Shown here in pieces: positions 35,544 to 43,280 of a stretch of DNA of 64,000 nt. This stretch comes from an uncultured Pseudomonadota bacterium (GTDB taxonomy: Bacteria > Pseudomonadota > Gammaproteobacteria > Steroidobacterales > Steroidobacteraceae): contig CAIPVV010000041.1 of NCBI GenBank assembly GCA_903868595.1, positions 1 through 64,000 on the forward strand, in the 5' to 3' direction. The notes under the pieces are model-generated. The model ran no database searches. It worked only from the letters and a program-made list of their open reading frames with translations, and was not told the origin of the DNA. Every line of letters starts with the position of its first letter. Position 1 is the first letter of the stretch. A program made the translations under genes and the position numbers.

Positions 35544-38308
35544 GCGCGGCGGCCCCGCTGATCCTGGTCGACGGCTCCTCCTACCTGTACCGCGCGTTCC
35601 ATGCGCTGCCGCCGCTCGCCAACTCCCGCGGCGAGCCCACCGGCGCTGTGTATGGCGTGCTCAACATGCTGCAGCGGTTCGCGCGCGAGCAGGCCGGCAG
35701 CCGTGTCGTCGTGGTGTTCGATGCGCCAGGACGCACCTTCCGCGACGACCTGTTCGCCGAGTACAAGGCGCACCGCCCGCCGATGCCGGATGAGCTGCGC
35801 AGCCAGATCGAGCCGCTGCTGGCGGCGGTGAAGGCCCTGGGCCTGCCGCTGCTGCGCATCGAGGGCGTGGAGGCGGACGATGTGATCGGCACGCTCGCCC
35901 GCCGCGCCGTGGCGGCCGGCGAGCAGGTGATCATCTCCACCGGCGACAAGGACATGGCGCAGCTGGTCGATGGGCACATCACGCTCATCAACACGATGTC
36001 CAACTCGCGGCTGGACCGCGCGGGCGTGAAGGCCAAGTTCGACGTCTGGCCCGAGCAGATCGTCGACTACCTCGCGCTGATCGGCGACAGCGCCGACAAC
36101 ATCCCCGGTATCGACAAGGTGGGCCCCAAGACCGCCGCCAAGTGGCTAGCGCAGTACCACACGCTCGATGCGCTCGTGCGCCACGCGGCCGAGATCCCCG
36201 GCAAGGTCGGCGAGAACCTGCGCGCGGGCCTGGACACGCTGGCGCTCTCGCGCGAGCTGGCCACGATCCGGCTGGACGTGGCGCTGCCTGCCGATGCGCT
36301 GGATTTCGAGCGCCGCCCGCAGGACACGCAGGCGCTGCGCGCGCTGTACACGCGACTGGAGTTCAAGGGCCTGCTGCGCGCGCTGGAGGGCGAGGCGCCG
36401 GCAGACGACGCGGCGGGCGAGAAGCCCGCGGGCCAGGCGGCGGCAAGCCTTGCGCCCCTGCCCGCCCACGCCGATGCGGACAGCGCGATGGGCGCGCGGC
36501 CCCGCCACTACGAGACGATCAGCACGCAGGAGCGGCTGGATCACTGGATCGGCCAGCTGCGCGCGGCGCCGCTGGTGGCCTTCGACACGGAGACCACAAG
36601 CCTGAACTACCTGGAGGCACGCATCGTCGGCGTCTCCTTCTGCGTGGCGCCAGGCACCGCGGCCTACCTGCCGCTCGCCCACGTCTATGCCGGCGCGCCG
36701 GACCAGCTGCCGCGCGAGGCCGCCCTCGCGCAGCTCAAGCCGCTGCTGGAGGATGCCAGCCTTGCCAAGGTCGGCCATCACCTGAAGTACGACGCGCATG
36801 TCCTGGCCAACCACGGCATCGCGCTGGCGGGCCTGCGCTATGACTCGATGCTGGAGTCCTACGTGCTCAACAGCGTGGCCACGCGCCATGACATGGACTC
36901 CGTCGCGCTGCGCTACCTGGGCGTGGAGACGATCAAGTACGAGGACGTGGCCGGCAAGGGCGCCAAGCAGATCCGCTTCGACCAGGTGCCGGTGGACACC
37001 GCCGCAACCTACGCGGCGGAGGACGCCGACATCACGCTGCGCCTGCACGAGGTGCTGTGGGCGCGGCTCTGCCAGGAGCCCCAGCTCAAGGCGCTGTACG
37101 AGGAGCTCGAGCAGCCGCTGGTCGGCGTGCTCACGGCGATGGAACATCGCGGCGTGCTGGTGGATGCGGCGCTCCTGCGCACGCAGAGCGGGGAGCTGGC
37201 CCGCAAGCTACTGGACCTGGCCGCGCGCGCGCACGGCGCGGCCGGCGGGGAGTTCAACCTGGACTCCCCCAAGCAGCTGCAGCAGATCCTGTTCGAGAAA
37301 CTCCAGATCCCGGTGCTGCGCAAGACGCCCACCGGCCAGCCCTCCACGGCCGAAGACGTGCTGGAGGAACTGGCGGCGGACCACGAGCTGCCGCGGCTGA
37401 TCCTGGAGTACCGAGGCCTCGCGAAGCTCAAGTCCACCTACACGGACAAGTTGCCCGAACAGGTAAACGAGCAGACCGGCCGCGTGCACACCAGCTACCA
37501 CCAGGCGGTGGCGGCGACCGGGCGGCTCTCCTCCACGGATCCGAACCTGCAGAACATCCCGATCCGCACGCCCGAGGGCCGGCGCATCCGCCAGGCGTTC
37601 ATCGCACCCCCGGGCCATGTGCTGATGGCGGCGGACTACTCGCAGATCGAGCTGCGCATCATGGCGCACCTCTCGGGCGATGAGGACCTGCTCAAGGCCT
37701 TCGCCGAGGATCGCGACATCCACCAGGCCACCGCCGCGGAAGTCTTCGGGCTGCCGCTGGAGCAGGTGAGCGCCGAGGAGCGACGCTCGGCCAAGGCGAT
37801 CAACTTCGGGCTGATCTACGGCATGTCGGCGTTCGGCCTCGCGCGCCAGCTGGGCATCGAGCGCGGCGCCGCGCAGCGCTACGTGGATCTCTACTTCCAG
37901 CGCTACCCGGGTGTGAAGCGATTCATGGACACCACGCGCGAGCAGGCGCGGGAGCTGGGCTACGTGGAGACCGTACGCGGCCGCAGGCTCTACCTGCCGG
38001 ACATCCGCTCGCGCAACCGCCAGCTGCAGCAGTACGCCGAGCGCAGCGCCATCAATGCGCCGATGCAGGGCACGGCGGCGGACATCATCAAGCAGGCGAT
38101 GCTGTCGGTGGAGGCGGCGTGCACGCGGGACGGGCTGCCCGCACGCCTCATCATGCAGGTGCATGACGAGCTGGTGCTGGAGGTGCCGGTGGACGCGGTG
38201 CCGGCGGTCACGGCCGCCGTGCGCACGCAGATGATGGGCGCCGGCCGCCTGCGCGTGCCGCTGAAGGTGGAGATCGGGACCGGCGCCAACTGGGACCAGG
38301 CGCACTAG
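35540..38308 (+). CDS. polA: DNA polymerase I
   Basis: A 922-residue protein with all three domains. The 5'-3' exonuclease is residues 1-290 (FDAPGRTFRDDL, GDKDMAQLV). The proofreading exonuclease is active-looking, with FDTETTSLNYLEA. The polymerase has DYSQIELRIMAHLSGD, the O-helix RRSAKAINFGLIYG and MQVHDELVLEV with the catalytic Asp. It fills gaps and removes RNA primers. The start is TTG at 35540 overlapping the lptM stop; no closer ATG exists. Starting polA inside an arginine operon is unusual. Confidence 0.95.
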   Translation: MSAAAPLILVDGSSYLYRAFHALPPLANSRGEPTGAVYGVLNMLQRFAREQAGSRVVVVFDAPGRTFRDDLFAEYKAHRPPMPDELRSQIEPLLAAVKALGLPLLRIEGVEADDVIGTLARRAVAAGEQVIISTGDKDMAQLVDGHITLINTMSNSRLDRAGVKAKFDVWPEQIVDYLALIGDSADNIPGIDKVGPKTAAKWLAQYHTLDALVRHAAEIPGKVGENLRAGLDTLALSRELATIRLDVALPADALDFERRPQDTQALRALYTRLEFKGLLRALEGEAPADDAAGEKPAGQAAASLAPLPAHADADSAMGARPRHYETISTQERLDHWIGQLRAAPLVAFDTETTSLNYLEARIVGVSFCVAPGTAAYLPLAHVYAGAPDQLPREAALAQLKPLLEDASLAKVGHHLKYDAHVLANHGIALAGLRYDSMLESYVLNSVATRHDMDSVALRYLGVETIKYEDVAGKGAKQIRFDQVPVDTAATYAAEDADITLRLHEVLWARLCQEPQLKALYEELEQPLVGVLTAMEHRGVLVDAALLRTQSGELARKLLDLAARAHGAAGGEFNLDSPKQLQQILFEKLQIPVLRKTPTGQPSTAEDVLEELAADHELPRLILEYRGLAKLKSTYTDKLPEQVNEQTGRVHTSYHQAVAATGRLSSTDPNLQNIPIRTPEGRRIRQAFIAPPGHVLMAADYSQIELRIMAHLSGDEDLLKAFAEDRDIHQATAAEVFGLPLEQVSAEERRSAKAINFGLIYGMSAFGLARQLGIERGAAQRYVDLYFQRYPGVKRFMDTTREQARELGYVETVRGRRLYLPDIRSRNRQLQQYAERSAINAPMQGTAADIIKQAMLSVEAACTRDGLPARLIMQVHDELVLEVPVDAVPAVTAAVRTQMMGAGRLRVPLKVEIGTGANWDQAH

Positions 38309-38359
38309 GGAGACCCTGGCCGGGCGCCCCGGCGGGGGTCGCTGGGAGCGCCTGTCGTG

Positions 38360-38396
38360 TTAAAACTACAGGCCTCGGACTAAGTCGATGTTTTAA
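38360..38396 (+). other. Inverted repeat after polA in an AT-rich stretch
   Basis: TTAAAAC (38360-38366) pairs with GTTTTAA (38390-38396), followed by a GCGTTTTATTTTTTT run. It may be the polA terminator, or an AT-rich upstream element for the RNA gene that follows. Confidence 0.4.
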
Positions 38397-38455
38397 AGGC
38401 GTTTTATTTTTTTGGTCCCGGCGGGAACTTGGGCGGGGGGCAGCGCTCCAATCTA

Positions 38456-38570
38456 GGGAGTGCGATGAGTGCTCCCCGCTTCCCTCCCTGAGCGGGTTAA
38501 CCAGACGCATCGAGACCTGGGTCTGGTTAGTCTGCCCCGGTGGCCCCCTAGCCACCGGGGCCCTTTATTT
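38456..38570 (+). ncRNA. Candidate small RNA between polA and engB
   Basis: About 115 bp fold into four consecutive hairpins. The first pairs GGGAGTGC with GTGCTCCC (two wobble pairs). The second is CCCGCT/AGCGGG with the C-rich loop TCCCTCCCTG. The third is AACCAGAC/GTCTGGTT. A perfect 10-bp terminator (CCCCGGTGGC/GCCACCGGGG, then CCCTTTATTT) closes it. Spot 42 of E. coli, ErsA of Pseudomonas and sX13 of Xanthomonas lie beside polA, and sX13 has C-rich loops. The 5' end and promoter are not defined; no good open frame covers the region. Confidence 0.6.
38535..38570 (+). terminator. Rho-independent terminator of the candidate small RNA
   Basis: A perfect 10-bp stem (38535-38544 with 38551-38560), 6-nt loop, then CCCTTTATTT. 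It directly abuts the 3' end of the convergent engB. Confidence 0.8.
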
Positions 38571-39149
38571 CTCCGTGCACCAGCGCTTCAGTACGCTGCG
38601 CGCATCCTCCAGACCGACCTTGCGCAGCGCCGAGAACAGCTGCGCGCTGGCCACGCCTTCCAGCTGCTTCTGCACGTCCCGCAGCACGTTCAGCCCGTCC
38701 GAACGGCTGAGCTTGTCGGCCTTGCTGAGCAGCACGTGCATCGAATCGGCCGGCAGCCCGGCCCACTCCAGCAGGTCGAAATCCTTCTCCTGCAGCCCGC
38801 GTCGTGAGTCCACCACCAGCATCAGCGCCCCAAAGCACTCGCGCTGGGCCAGGCCGTCGATCAGCGGGCCCCACTTGGAGCGCACTTCCCCGGGGACCGA
38901 GGCATGCCCGTAGCCGGGCAGGTCAACCAGCCGGCGGCCGGGCAGCAGCTCAAAGTAGTTCAGCAGCTGGGTGCGACCCGGCGTCTTGCTGGTCCGGGCC
39001 AGGCCGTGGTGGCTCAGGATCGCGTTGATGGCGCTGGATTTACCGGCATTGGAGCGGCCGGCGATGGCGATATCGAGGCCCTGGTCGGGGGGAAACTGGG
39101 CGGGGGAGGCCACGCTCAGCATGAACTTCACCTGGGGAAACAGACTCAA
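38565..39149 (-). CDS. engB: Ribosome biogenesis GTPase EngB/YihA
   Basis: A 194-residue TrmE-Era-like GTPase needed for large-subunit assembly. G-motifs: GRSNAGKSS (G1), the switch TPGRT (G2), DLPGYG (G3) and SKADK (G4). The start is uncertain. TTG at 39149 gives an N-terminus (SLFPQVKFMLSVASPAQFP) that aligns with the conserved F-X2-S region, while ATG at 39122 would begin inside it, so the longer form is preferred. The engB-polA pairing is typical of gammaproteobacteria. Divergent from cytochrome c4. Confidence 0.9.
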   Translation of the reverse strand: MSLFPQVKFMLSVASPAQFPPDQGLDIAIAGRSNAGKSSAINAILSHHGLARTSKTPGRTQLLNYFELLPGRRLVDLPGYGHASVPGEVRSKWGPLIDGLAQRECFGALMLVVDSRRGLQEKDFDLLEWAGLPADSMHVLLSKADKLSRSDGLNVLRDVQKQLEGVASAQLFSALRKVGLEDARSVLKRWCTEK

Positions 39150-39183
39150 TTGGCCGCCCGCGTTCTGGTTAGGGTCCTTAGTG

Positions 39184-39189
39184 TACAAT
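39184..39189 (+). promoter_or_regulatory. Candidate -10 element for cytochrome c4
   Basis: TACAAT in the divergent engB-cytochrome c4 gap, 39 bp before the c4 start codon. No good -35 lies at standard spacing. Confidence 0.35.
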
Positions 39190-39228
39190 TCCCGTGATTT
39201 TTTCCCGATGTGTGGAGCTTGGGGACCG

Positions 39229-39927
39229 ATGACGACATATAAGCCGACCGCGATCCGTGCCGCCAGAATCACCGCCCTGATCGCCGCCTCGATGGCTGCC
39301 TTGGCCAGCCTCGCCGCGCCGGCGATGGCCGCCGAAACGGCCAAGGCCGCCGCCACCGGTTCCGCCGAGGCGGGCGCCGCCAAGTCAGCCACCTGCCTGG
39401 CCTGCCACGGCCCCAATGGCAACAGCGTAAACCCGGAATGGCCGGTCATCGCGGGCCAGAACGCCAGGTACATGGCCGAGCAGATCACGCTGATCCGCGA
39501 CGGCAAGCGCCCCAACCTGCTGATGGCGCCGATCGTGAAGGGCCTGAGCGACCAGGACATCCTGGACATCGCCGCCTACTTCGCGACCCAGACGCCGACC
39601 GGCCATGAGGCCGACCCCTCGTTCTGGCAGGCGGGCGAGAAGCTGTATCGCGGCGGCGACGCCGCCCGTGGCATCCCGGCCTGCCTCGCCTGCCATGGTC
39701 CCGTGGGCCGCGGCAACCCGGCCGCCGGCTACCCGGCGCTGCGCGCCCAGCACGCCGTCTATGCCGTGAAGCAGCTGTCGGACTACGCCGGCGACCTGCG
39801 CTACACGAAGGATGAGAAGGGCCATGTCCAGGCCGGTCCGAACTCGCAGATGATGCTGGCCATTGCGGCTCGCCTCACCGCCGAAGACCGGCGCAACCTC
39901 GCCTCCTACATCCAGGGCATGCGCTAA
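39229..39927 (+). CDS. Dihaem cytochrome c4
   Basis: A 232-residue periplasmic protein with an N-terminal signal sequence ending near APAMAAE and two haem sites, both CLACH, about 100 residues apart. Each half forms one class I cytochrome c domain, with axial Met candidates in MAPIVKG and MMLAIAA. Cytochrome c4 carries electrons to terminal oxidases and is attached to the inner membrane. The start at 39229 gives a normal signal peptide. A DsbA-like gene follows, fitting a haem/disulfide maturation context. Confidence 0.92.
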   Translation: MTTYKPTAIRAARITALIAASMAALASLAAPAMAAETAKAAATGSAEAGAAKSATCLACHGPNGNSVNPEWPVIAGQNARYMAEQITLIRDGKRPNLLMAPIVKGLSDQDILDIAAYFATQTPTGHEADPSFWQAGEKLYRGGDAARGIPACLACHGPVGRGNPAAGYPALRAQHAVYAVKQLSDYAGDLRYTKDEKGHVQAGPNSQMMLAIAARLTAEDRRNLASYIQGMR

Positions 39928-39941
39928 GGAATCCCCCTGCG

Positions 39942-40739
39942 ATGAAGAAGGCGTTATGGCTGGTGGTCGCGCTGGGCCTGGGACTTGCGGCCTGCAGCAA
40001 GCAGGCGCCGTCCTCCTCGAACCCGGCCGTGGCGCCCCCGCCGACCGCCCAGGCGGCCAAGGCGGCCCCCGAACCTGCCGAGCCCGGCGCCGACAAGGGC
40101 GATGTCTCGCTGGAGCGCCTGACGGCACTGCCCGACAGCGCGCAGCTGCCCGCCGGCCGCTGGAAGGCCGGCACGAACTACCAGCCGATCGTCCCCGCGC
40201 AGACCACCAGCGCGGACCCCACGCAGGTCGAGGTGCTGGAGGTGTTCTGGTACGGCTGCAGCCACTGCTACGCGCTGGACCCGACCCTGGAGCGCTGGCG
40301 CAAGAGCAAGCCGCCGTACGTGAAGTTCGTGCGCGTACCGGTCATGTGGGGCCAGGTCGTGCACCGCGCCCATGCCCGCCTCTATTACACGCTGGAAGCG
40401 CTGGGCAAGATCGACACGCTGCACGCCCTGGCGTTCGATGCCGTGCAGAAGAGCGGCAACTTCCTGGTCGACGCGGATGACAAGAAGACCTTCCAGCTGC
40501 AGCTGGCCTTTGCGAAGGCCAACGGCATCAGCGAGGCGGACTTCACGCGCGAGTACAACGGCTTCTACGTGAACGCCAACCTGCAGCGCGCCGATGACCT
40601 GACGCGTCGCTACGCGGTGGATTCCGTGCCGCGTGTGATCGTGAACGGCAAGTACTCGACCGACGTCGCGATGGCGGGCGGTCACGAGCAGCTGATCGCG
40701 CTGATCAACGACCTGGCCGCCGCCGAAAAGAAGCGCTAA
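39942..40739 (+). CDS. dsbA: DsbA-family thiol:disulfide oxidoreductase, lipoprotein
   Basis: A 265-residue protein with lipobox LAAC (Cys18), an Ala/Pro-rich linker, and a thioredoxin-fold domain from about residue 65. The active site is CSHC in FWYGCSHCYAL; classical DsbA has CPHC. The cis-Pro loop is visible as VDSVPRVIVNG. It would form disulfides in periplasmic proteins. The lipid anchor and CSHC site set it apart from E. coli DsbA. It lies 14 bp after cytochrome c4. Confidence 0.88.
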   Translation: MKKALWLVVALGLGLAACSKQAPSSSNPAVAPPPTAQAAKAAPEPAEPGADKGDVSLERLTALPDSAQLPAGRWKAGTNYQPIVPAQTTSADPTQVEVLEVFWYGCSHCYALDPTLERWRKSKPPYVKFVRVPVMWGQVVHRAHARLYYTLEALGKIDTLHALAFDAVQKSGNFLVDADDKKTFQLQLAFAKANGISEADFTREYNGFYVNANLQRADDLTRRYAVDSVPRVIVNGKYSTDVAMAGGHEQLIALINDLAAAEKKR

Positions 40740-40804
40740 GCCGCGCCCGGGCGCCGGGTAGACGGCCTGCGACCCCGTCTGCACGCTGGCGCCTCAAGCC
40801 CTTA

Positions 40805-41506
40805 ATGCGGCTGGAACGCTCGCTGGAGGAGACGGTCCGCGCAGCGGCCCTGTGGCTGGATCTCTTCGGGCCCACCGTCGTCACCCAGCTCGACACGGCG
40901 CTGCCGGAGACCCGCGCAGCTCCCCTTCCTCCTGAAGGGATCGCGGCGCGTCACCAACCGCTACACCGATCCCCTGCCCCGCCGCCGCTTCGTCGCCTCT
41001 GCCGAGCGGCACCCGGCCAGCGGCAACAGCGCGCCGGCGATCCTCGCGGGACCGATCGAATGGGTCGTGAACCGGCTTGCCGATGTCCTGGAGCGTGTCG
41101 GCGCCAACAGGAAAGTCCCCCTCGGCCGAGGTGTTCGCAACGCAGCGCCGTCCGCAGCCAGCCCGAGGACTTCCGCCGGATGCTGGAGCGCCAGGGCCAG
41201 AGCGGCGAGCGCATCGCCCAGGCGAGAGCCTCGCGAGCTGCTCGCGCCTCCTGGCGTTCCTGCAGCAATCCGGTCGACTCGCTGCCGCCGGCCGTGTGCA
41301 CGCACTCTCCCAGGGCGGCGTGGCGATGAGTGATCCCGCAAGCTTCCTGGGCACGAACTTCAGCTTCAAGCTTGAGGCGACGCGGCGGTTGCGGCAGTGC
41401 TGCTCTCCGCAGTGGTGAACTACCAGGTGTTCAAGCGCGACGGCTGGCTCTGGCGCCAACAGGTGGCAGCGGGGGGCGGATTTCCGGTACGCTTGCGCCC
41501 TCTCGC
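40805..41506 (+). pseudogene. Degenerate coding region with several frameshifts
   Basis: Protein-like stretches appear in alternating plus-strand frames: ETVRAAALWLDLFGPTVVTQ, then LPFLLKGSRRVTNRYTDPLP and AGPIEWVVNRLADVLERV in another frame, then PEDFRRMLERQGQSGERIAQ, MSDPASFLGTNFSFKLE, and finally [18 protein letters not shown]. They look like pieces of one or more decayed genes. No family was recognised. The region ends at tRNA-Arg. Confidence 0.45.
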
Positions 41507-41509
41507 AAT

Positions 41510-41586
41510 GCGCCTGTAGCTCAGCTGGATAGAGTACTGCCCTCCGAAGGCAGGGGTCGTGGGTTCGAATCCCGCCGGGCGCACCA
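41510..41586 (+). tRNA. tRNA-Arg(CCG)
   Basis: A complete cloverleaf. The acceptor stem GCGCCTG pairs with CGGGCGC (one G-U), followed by a D arm GCTCAGCTGGATAGAGT. The anticodon stem-loop CTGCC-CTCCGAA-GGCAG has anticodon CCG at 41544-41546. The T arm GGGTTCGAATCCC and an encoded CCA follow. It reads CGG codons. It borders the accessory region that follows, and tRNA-Arg genes are common integration sites. Confidence 0.96.
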
Positions 41587-41654
41587 ATCACAAGCAGCTT
41601 GTGCTTGGGAGGGCTGGTTTTCAGTCCTTTTCCTTTTTGAGGGGCGGGCCTAGC

Positions 41655-41942
41655 TCAGGCGGCGTTGCGACGCTTCTCGGCTTCCGCCAGATCATAGGTC
41701 GCCTGCAGGTTCATCCAGAGCCGGGCCGACGTCCCCAAAGCATCCGCCAGGTCCAGCGCCGCATCGCCGGTAATGCCACGCTTGCCCTTGATGAGCTCAT
41801 TCAGGCGCGCCCGCGTCCAGCCGATGGTGCGAGAGAAAGCCGCCTGCGAAAGCCCTGCGGGTTGCAGGAATTCCTCCAGCAGTATTTCGCCGGGATGGAA
41901 CGGGTTGGCGGGCTGCAAGTGTCTGCTGGCGGTGTTTTTCAT
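41655..41942 (-). CDS. higA: HigA-family antitoxin
   Basis: A 95-residue XRE-type protein, with NPFHPGEILLEEFLQPAG and the helix-turn-helix LSQAAFSRTIGWTRARLNEL. It neutralises HigB and binds its own promoter. The toxin gene precedes it by 8 bp, the usual higB-higA order. A truncated paralogue lies at 470-628. Confidence 0.93.
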   Translation of the reverse strand: MKNTASRHLQPANPFHPGEILLEEFLQPAGLSQAAFSRTIGWTRARLNELIKGKRGITGDAALDLADALGTSARLWMNLQATYDLAEAEKRRNAA

Positions 41943-41950
41943 GGCATCAC

Positions 41951-42241
41951 CTAGTGGTAATCGATGACCGCGACGTCATGCGCATGGCCTGCTTCCCATT
42001 TGAAGACCACGCGCCACTGGTCGTTGATCCGTATCGAATGAAACCCCTGCCAATCCCCTCGCAGTGCCTCCAGCCTGTTGCCGGGCGGTACGCGCAAGTC
42101 TGCGAGCACGGCAGCGTCATGCAGATAGAGGAGCTTGCGGCGCGCGGCCCTGCGCAATTCCTGCGGAAAGGATCGCGTGGCCCGGGACTGCCGGTCGAAG
42201 AACAGGTCCTCGGCCAGCGGGCTTCCGAAACTCTCTATCAC
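41951..42241 (-). CDS. higB: HigB-family toxin
   Basis: A 96-residue RelE-superfamily ribosome-dependent mRNA interferase. Typical HigB features are LADLRVPPGNRLEALRGD, SIRINDQWRVVFKW and the terminal VAVIDYH. The start is GTG at 42241, overlapping the stop of a short antitoxin-like frame upstream. Together with higA it forms a toxin-antitoxin module next to tRNA-Arg. A dead copy of this module lies at 470-840. Confidence 0.93.
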   Translation of the reverse strand: MIESFGSPLAEDLFFDRQSRATRSFPQELRRAARRKLLYLHDAAVLADLRVPPGNRLEALRGDWQGFHSIRINDQWRVVFKWEAGHAHDVAVIDYH

Positions 42242-42420
42242 GACCGAAGATTATCGGATATCGATAACGAGAGCAACTGACGCCTGGCCTCGGTCCAAGG
42301 GACGGCCTGCTCCTGACCGACCCTGTGACGATCTGCGGTGAGGCGCAACTCAAGCCCATGCCACGCGGGCGAGACTATCTGGGCTTCATCCTCGGGCCGG
42401 GAATCTTTCAAGTCTTCCAT
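42238..42420 (-). CDS. Possible additional antitoxin-like protein
   Basis: A 60-residue frame from ATG 42420, with SPAWHGLELRLTADRHRVG followed by a VPWTEARRQL motif. The SPAWH...G...W.EAR..L pattern resembles the C-terminal half of short addiction-module antitoxins. Its TGA overlaps the higB GTG by 4 bp, giving a coupled three-gene order. The higB operator-like palindrome lies inside it. It may be an intact small protein or a truncated relic. Confidence 0.4.
   Translation of the reverse strand: MEDLKDSRPEDEAQIVSPAWHGLELRLTADRHRVGQEQAVPWTEARRQLLSLSISDNLRS
42251..42267. promoter_or_regulatory. Operator-like inverted repeat upstream of higB
   Basis: TTATCG-GATAT-CGATAA, a perfect 6-bp inverted repeat just before the higB start. 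HigA proteins bind such short AT-rich palindromes to repress their own operon. Confidence 0.5.
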
Positions 42421-42610
42421 GGTGCGGGGCTTCTCTTCCCCGGGCGGGTGTTGGATGTAAGGGCTATTTATGCCGTGACAGAGTACTCGCAGGAAGGCGT
42501 TCCCGGGCAAGACGAGAAGCAATGCAAATTGCTCTTTAATTTTTTTAAATATCAATTACGTAGATATTCTTCGCTTGATTCGCTGTGGCGCACCAGATCA
42601 AAGTAAAGGA

Positions 42611-42636
42611 CCGGCCTCGCGCCGGGATTTTATTTT
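42611..42636 (+). terminator. Rho-independent terminator-like hairpin
   Basis: CCGGC-CTCGC-GCCGG followed by GATTTTATTTT, in an AT-rich stretch (42530-42660) without a clear gene. No plus-strand gene ends here, so its transcript is unknown. Confidence 0.45.
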
Positions 42637-42862
42637 GATTGGCTTGTACAGCGTGACACAACCCGGATTGCGGTATGCCGGGTGGTGGGTTCGACAGCCG
42701 GCCGCAGGTCGGCTGGACGCCGGAGCGCATCGCGCGCCGAGCGTCGATACGCACGCTACTTCCCGACGGTCAGGCTCGTGACGCCGGGTTGCCTCCCCCT
42801 CCCATCCCGCCCACAATAACCCTAAGAAACCGCGGCCTCTCGCGGGCGCAACAGGGGAAGCC

Positions 42863-43263
42863 ATGATGAAGCGCCGCCCACGTACCGCTCCGGCAGCCGC
42901 CTTGGTTTTAGTTCTTTCCCTCAGCGCATCGGCACTGGCATACCATTCTTCTACGGTGTTCTTCTCTGCCGACAAGTCACTGGTCAGCGTGTCGGGCAAG
43001 GTCAGCGACTTCGACTTCAAAAACACGCATGGCCTCATCCGCCTGGAAGTGCGCGATGCCAGCGGCACCGTCGGGCCGTGAAGGCAGAGGCCAGCTCACC
43101 CTGCATCCTCGAGCGCCGTAGAGTCACGCGACAGCCTCGGGCTGGGTGATGAGATCACCATCGAAGCCTGGGGTGCGCTCGACGGCTCGCGCTACCTGCG
43201 ACGGCGCAAAGCCCCTCGCGCCTGCGACTGCGACCGCAGCTTTGCAGATAACTACGCGAACTG
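42863..43263 (+). pseudogene. DUF6152-family periplasmic protein, frameshifted
   Basis: The first frame (ATG 42863) encodes a signal peptide and SLVSVSGKVSDFDFKNTHGL, the start of a DUF6152 domain, but stops at 43081. The rest of the domain continues in other frames as KAEASSPCILERR and then LGDEITIEAWGALDGSRYLR to 43263. At least two frameshifts separate the parts. DUF6152 proteins are often found near catabolic oxygenases; here a Rieske oxygenase follows. Confidence 0.65.
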
Positions 43264-43280
43264 AGTCTGGAGGCGGCGAC

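Noticed and set aside
40881-41591. A 236-codon minus-strand frame before and across tRNA-Arg
   Set aside because: It runs through the complete tRNA and has no protein-like blocks, while decayed blocks are visible on the plus strand.
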